Below are positions 7,836-10,581 of a stretch of 10,581 nucleotides of DNA, in pieces. Within the stretch, counting starts at the first letter, position 1. Every line of letters starts with the position of its first letter. Origin of the DNA: Chloroflexota bacterium (GTDB lineage Bacteria; Chloroflexota; Anaerolineae; Anaerolineales; UBA11858); NCBI GenBank assembly GCA_003513015.1, contig DOTA01000515.1, positions 276 to 10,856 on the forward strand, given 5' to 3'. The notes under the pieces are model-generated. The model did no database searches. It was not told where the DNA came from and was given only the letters and a program-made list of their open reading frames with translations. The translations under genes and the position numbers were made by a program.

Positions 7836-7842
7836 GGATCGC

Positions 7843-8451
7843 ATGGATACAATCATCCGAATCGACTTAAATAAGTTGCTTATTGAACAGACTTCGCTGA
7901 TCATCGAACTTGGCTGCGGGCCCAATAAAAAAGCAGGGCGGATCGGGGTTGATGTAATGGACTTGCCTGGGGTAGATATTGTCGCCGATCTGGAAAATGG
8001 TTTACCGTTCTTGCCCGATAACTCAGTTGATGAAATCTATTCAAAAAGCCTTCTTGAACATGTGAATAACTTGGAAGATTTAATGTTTGAAATCTGGCGA
8101 GTTTTAAAACCAGAAGGCCGAAAGTATTTATTTGTGCCGCATTTTTCGAATCCGTATTATTATTCGGATTACACCCACCAACGATTTTTTGGCTTGTATA
8201 CATTTGAGTATTTTTCAACTTCGCAACATCGTTTTCATCGCAGGGTGCCTGGTTTTTACCATACGTTCGGCTTCGAAACGATCGATGTAAAGCTGAGATT
8301 CACTTCCCCCTGGCGGACAAGAAAACTTTTTAAGCGTTTGGCGCAAAAAGTTTTTAACCTCTCTCCTTGGTGGCAAGAACTCTACGAAGAAAACTTTTGT
8401 TACTTGATCCCTTGTTATGGAATCCATGCAACGCTCAAACCGATAAAATGA
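7843..8451 (+). CDS. Class I SAM-dependent methyltransferase (first of three)
   Basis: The 202-residue protein has a recognisable class I methyltransferase core. Motif I is IIELGCGPNKK (20-30), GVDVMD (35-40) ends the second strand with its acidic residue, DLENGLPF with DNSVDEIYSKSLLEHV covers 49-74, and EIWRVLKPEGRKYLFVPH spans 83-100. The segment YYYSDYTHQRFFGLYTFEYF (105-124) is typical of small methyltransferases near glycan biosynthesis genes; it probably shapes the acceptor site. No membrane segment is seen, so it should act in the cytoplasm on a sugar, nucleotide-sugar or lipid-linked intermediate. AAGGA at 7834-7838, overlapping the flippase stop, serves as ribosome-binding site four bases before the ATG. 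Its TGA stop overlaps the ATG of the next gene (ATGA, 8448-8451), pointing to translational coupling. The substrate and methylated position are unknown. Confidence 0.85.
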   Translation: MDTIIRIDLNKLLIEQTSLIIELGCGPNKKAGRIGVDVMDLPGVDIVADLENGLPFLPDNSVDEIYSKSLLEHVNNLEDLMFEIWRVLKPEGRKYLFVPHFSNPYYYSDYTHQRFFGLYTFEYFSTSQHRFHRRVPGFYHTFGFETIDVKLRFTSPWRTRKLFKRLAQKVFNLSPWWQELYEENFCYLIPCYGIHATLKPIK

Positions 8452-9119
8452 TGATCCTGAAACGAGGTATATCGACTGCTATCCAATCGGTTCGCAGACT
8501 AAAATCCATGTTACTGACAACCTATCATCGCAAATTTATCCAGCCCAAAAGCTGGCAAAAATCGCCAGAATATCACAGCTACCTGGATTTACAATTACAA
8601 CGCACAATCTTAAAAAAAGACTCTGCGTTGCCAAAACGCGCCATCGATATGATCGATGAAGTCACTCAGCATATCAACCTCACCGAGCACGAATCCATGT
8701 TGTGCATCGGCGCCCGCAACAAAGCCGAAATCGATTATTGGCGAAACCTGGGCGCTAAAAATGTTATCGGGATTGACTTATTCAGCGAAGATGAATCCGT
8801 TTTGGTGATGGACATGCACCAAATGACTTTCCCAGACCAGCAGTTCGATCTGATTTACAGCAGTCATTGTTTGGAACATGCGTATGACATCCAACAAGTT
8901 GTCGGTGAAATCCTGCGCGTCAGTTTACCTGGAGCTGCGGTTATTATCGAGGTGCCTATCCGTTATCAGACGAAAGGAGCAGACCTGATTGACCTGGGCA
9001 GTTGTGAGAACCTGATAAGCCTGTTTGGAGACCATGTAAATGAGGTAATTTTCTGCGGAGAAGAAATTTCGACCTATGGCAGTTTCTCGGTAGCCAGGAC
9101 AATATTTAAACTCAAATGA
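8448..9119 (+). CDS. Class I SAM-dependent methyltransferase with atypical motif I (second of three)
   Basis: From the ATG at 8448, which shares ATGA with the previous stop, the protein has 223 residues; a second ATG follows immediately at 8451. The frame is open further upstream (to an ATG at 8367), but that extension lies inside the preceding gene and has no family resemblance, so I reject it. The N-terminal 80 residues are basic and mostly helical. The cofactor domain begins at SMLCIGARNKAEIDYW (83-98), where a GARNxxE pattern replaces the usual GxGxG. VIGIDLFSED (106-115), MDMHQMTFPDQQFDLIYSSH (121-140), CLEHAYD (141-147) and EILRVSLPGAAVIIEVP (154-170) then give the normal methyltransferase order. 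I know similar G-x-R-N proteins as methyltransferase-fold members, but activity is not certain here. It sits between two other methyltransferases, and 47 bases separate it from the next gene. Confidence 0.8.
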   Translation: MMILKRGISTAIQSVRRLKSMLLTTYHRKFIQPKSWQKSPEYHSYLDLQLQRTILKKDSALPKRAIDMIDEVTQHINLTEHESMLCIGARNKAEIDYWRNLGAKNVIGIDLFSEDESVLVMDMHQMTFPDQQFDLIYSSHCLEHAYDIQQVVGEILRVSLPGAAVIIEVPIRYQTKGADLIDLGSCENLISLFGDHVNEVIFCGEEISTYGSFSVARTIFKLK

Positions 9120-9158
9120 CGCGGCAGGGGTAATCGTAAACATTTCATACAATTAGAC

Positions 9159-9162
9159 GGAG
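9159..9162 (+). promoter_or_regulatory. Ribosome-binding site supporting a TTG start
   Basis: GGAG at 9159-9162 is the only good Shine-Dalgarno match before the third methyltransferase. An in-frame TAA at 9137-9139 and the absence of any ATG or GTG between it and the protein leave TTG at 9167 (4-base spacing) or TTG at 9173 (10-base spacing) as start. The spacing does not decide between them. Confidence 0.5.
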
Positions 9163-9166
9163 CGGT

Positions 9167-9787
9167 TTGAATTTGAAAAATATCACAAAGGTTGTTTATC
9201 CATTCATCAAACACCTGTATAGTAGCTTGTACAATTTTTTATTGCCTGTGTTGGTACACCCACCCGGGAAAATATATCGGGGCGCTTTTTATACATTCAC
9301 ACGCATCAATATTATCGAATTCCTGGAAAGCTGGCAGGATAAAATCCACGGCAAGGTGCTGGATGTGGGTGTCGGCATGTGGGAATACCCGCGCCAGCTG
9401 TTTGCCGATCGTTGTGAGTACACCACTACGGACTGTTTCGAAGGAGCCAATGTGGATGTAGTCAGCAATATCCATCAATTAACTGCATCCTTTTCTCCCA
9501 GTAGTTTTGATTTTGTGATCTGCACGGATGTTCTGGAACACGTGGAACGTCCCTGGATTGCTATAAAAGAGTTGCACAGCTTGCTAAAATCGGGAGGCAT
9601 TTTGTTATTAACCGTCCCATTCAACTATTATCTACACGGCAACGAATATGTAAAAGATTACTGGCGATTTACAGCGGATGGATTACAGCAACTATTGGTA
9701 CAAGAAGCCGGGTTTCTTCAAGTAACGATTATCCCGATTGGTCATCAAAGATTTCCCTTTAGCTACCAAATCATCGCCCAGAAATGA
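9167..9787 (+). CDS. Class I SAM-dependent methyltransferase (third of three), TTG start
   Basis: The protein has 206 residues if it starts at the TTG at 9167; TTG at 9173 would remove two residues. A hydrophobic N-terminal stretch (about 9-31) could be a membrane-facing helix, though it contains a Lys and a His. The methyltransferase core follows: KVLDVGVGMWEYPRQL (63-78) is motif I, YTTTDCFEGANVDVVSNIHQ (85-104) the second strand with acidic residue, FDFVICTDVLEHVERPWIAI (114-133) motif II, and ELHSLLKSGGILLLTVPF (135-152) motif III. DYWRFTADGLQQLL (164-177) is a common C-terminal mark in glycan-cluster methyltransferases. It resembles the first methyltransferase (7843-8451) in layout more than the second. 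The 47-base gap before it shows no convincing promoter. Its TGA stop forms ATGA with a possible start of the next gene and lies inside a hairpin. The substrate is unknown. Confidence 0.83.
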   Translation: MNLKNITKVVYPFIKHLYSSLYNFLLPVLVHPPGKIYRGAFYTFTRINIIEFLESWQDKIHGKVLDVGVGMWEYPRQLFADRCEYTTTDCFEGANVDVVSNIHQLTASFSPSSFDFVICTDVLEHVERPWIAIKELHSLLKSGGILLLTVPFNYYLHGNEYVKDYWRFTADGLQQLLVQEAGFLQVTIIPIGHQRFPFSYQIIAQK

Positions 9788-9800
9788 TTCCATTTCTGGG
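9777..9800 (+). other. Perfect 10-bp hairpin spanning a stop codon and gene junction
   Basis: CCCAGAAATG (9777-9786) and CATTTCTGGG (9791-9800) are exact complements around a 4-base loop ATTC. The stem contains two bases of the third methyltransferase stop codon and all of the ATG at 9784, which is in frame with the glycosyltransferase. No T-run follows on either strand, so a classic intrinsic terminator is unlikely. It could slow ribosomes, protect transcript ends, or mask the 9784 start. The repeat is seen directly; the function is inference. Confidence 0.55.
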
Positions 9801-9819
9801 GCGGCAAAGATGTAAGCGC

Positions 9820-10581
9820 ATGAATGAAATCATCACCCCATTACCAGAATATACTTCTGTGACCGTTGATCAAAGAATATATAACTTGGAAGTATACCGG
9901 CGCGTATCCTTGCCATATGAATATCCGCGGTTGGTTATTGTCGCTTATCAACCCAATCCGATGGCCAGTAAAATCCTCAATACCTGTTTACAAACCATAC
10001 GCACCTATACGTCTACCCCTTACGAGTTATGGGTGGTTGATAATGATTCCCCTAAAAAGAATTCGGAATGGTTGTATAACCAACCTGGTATTAATCTGGT
10101 GTTGAACCATACGCACCCAATTCCACCGCAGGAGATCCGTTTTTGGCATCGCTGGCGATACGCAAGAAGACAGCAAAAATGGGGTAGTTATGCGAATGCA
10201 ATTGGGCTGGAATTGGCAATCCGTCTGATCAACCCTCAAACACGGTTCCTGATGCCGATCCATATGGACACCATGCCGTGTCATCCTGACTGGATAAATT
10301 TTCTAATGTCGAAACTTAACCACAAAATTGCTGCTTCCGGGGTTTTGCTTCAGACCAACCGTGTTCCGGATGGCGTATTGCATGTCTTGGGTTATGTGGT
10401 CGATTTCCAGCTATTTCAGAAACTTGAACTGGATTTTTTACCCGATCTACCAAACTACGATGTTGGCGACCGGGTGACGGTCGAGTTACGGCGTGTGGGG
10501 TATGACGTTTATGGATGTCAAAACACCTTTACTGAACCCGAATTGGTAAAGCGCATCCCGGTTAGCTCCCCATTCAGAAAC
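9820..10581 (+). CDS. GT-A fold glycosyltransferase, family 2-like, C-terminus beyond window
   Basis: The frame is open from ATG 9820 to the right edge (254 codons, no stop). After a roughly 37-residue lead, RLVIVAYQPNP (37-47) is the first strand of a GT-A domain and YELWVVDNDSPKK (68-80) carries the family 2 DN-x-S signature that binds the nucleotide-sugar. SYANAIGLELAIR (123-135) and FLMPIHMDTMPCHPDW (143-158) follow; here the MDT triplet occupies the usual metal-binding DxD place, with only one of the two acidic residues. A later acidic stretch, DVGDRVTVELRRVGYDV (214-230), fits the acceptor or base region. The enzyme probably adds one sugar to the cytoplasmic lipid-linked chain. An alternative in-frame ATG at 9784 overlaps the previous stop as ATGA and would add 12 residues, but these look unlike a protein start and would lie in the hairpin. 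Neither start has a clear Shine-Dalgarno. Donor and linkage are unknown. Confidence 0.75.
   Translation, partial: MNEIITPLPEYTSVTVDQRIYNLEVYRRVSLPYEYPRLVIVAYQPNPMASKILNTCLQTIRTYTSTPYELWVVDNDSPKKNSEWLYNQPGINLVLNHTHPIPPQEIRFWHRWRYARRQQKWGSYANAIGLELAIRLINPQTRFLMPIHMDTMPCHPDWINFLMSKLNHKIAASGVLLQTNRVPDGVLHVLGYVVDFQLFQKLELDFLPDLPNYDVGDRVTVELRRVGYDVYGCQNTFTEPELVKRIPVSSPFRN

Noticed and set aside
8367..8447. N-terminal extension of the second methyltransferase
   Set aside because: These codons lie wholly inside the first methyltransferase gene and have no homology-like pattern; the ATGA overlap at 8448 is the normal arrangement for coupled genes.
9120..9166. Internal promoter before the third methyltransferase
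   Set aside because: TACAAT at 9148-9153 resembles a -10 box, but no -35 is found at the right distance (CAGGGG there), and the predicted start would fall at the ribosome-binding site.
9239..9478. Minus-strand open frame of 79 codons inside the third methyltransferase
   Set aside because: It is antisense to motif I of a clear methyltransferase and has no own support.
9777..9805. Intrinsic terminator at the end of the third methyltransferase
   Set aside because: The stem is followed by GCGGCAAAG on the plus strand, with no T-run; the open glycosyltransferase frame continues directly downstream.

Overview
The window is a piece of a bacterial chromosome carrying a cell-surface polysaccharide (exopolysaccharide or O-antigen-like) assembly cluster. 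Nine protein genes are visible, seven complete and two cut by the window edges. No rRNA, tRNA, CRISPR array or insertion sequence was seen. The large O-antigen-ligase/TPR protein and the GT4 phosphotransferase with a FlaA1-type tail are of a kind I associate with Chloroflexota (Anaerolineae-like) genomes. That assignment is an impression from protein style, not a measurement, and should be treated as low confidence.

Left block, minus strand, read from right to left: a PAPS-dependent sulfotransferase (6474 to 5260); a 91-base gap holding two overlapping, mutually exclusive inverted repeats; a 1055-residue polytopic O-antigen ligase/polymerase-like protein with a TPR tail (5168 to 2001); an unusual fusion of a WecA/TagO-type polyprenyl-phosphate sugar-1-phosphate transferase with the membrane and Rossmann half of a FlaA1/PglF-type dehydratase (1989 to 199); and the start of an HD-domain (p)ppGpp-hydrolase-like protein (180 to the left edge). 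Gaps of 11 and 18 bases join the last three genes as one operon.

Right block, plus strand: a Wzx-like flippase (6543-7835), three consecutive small class I SAM-dependent methyltransferases (7843-8451, 8448-9119, 9167-9787) and a GT-A glycosyltransferase that runs off the right edge (from 9820, possibly 9784). Short gaps and an ATGA stop/start overlap suggest one operon. A 10-bp perfect hairpin covers the junction between the third methyltransferase and the glycosyltransferase. The two blocks diverge from a 68-base region (6475-6542) with a perfect TATAAT inside a self-complementary octamer.

Read together (inference): the fusion protein would load the first sugar-phosphate on a polyprenyl carrier, the glycosyltransferase would extend the chain, the methyltransferases and sulfotransferase would decorate it, the flippase would export the lipid-linked unit, and the ligase/TPR protein would polymerise it or transfer it to an acceptor. 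A sulfated and methylated surface glycan is the simplest reading, but the substrates cannot be deduced from the sequence. The observations most worth a second look are the alternative-pairing hairpin pair at 5193-5251 and the phosphotransferase/FlaA1-half fusion that lacks any dehydratase domain.
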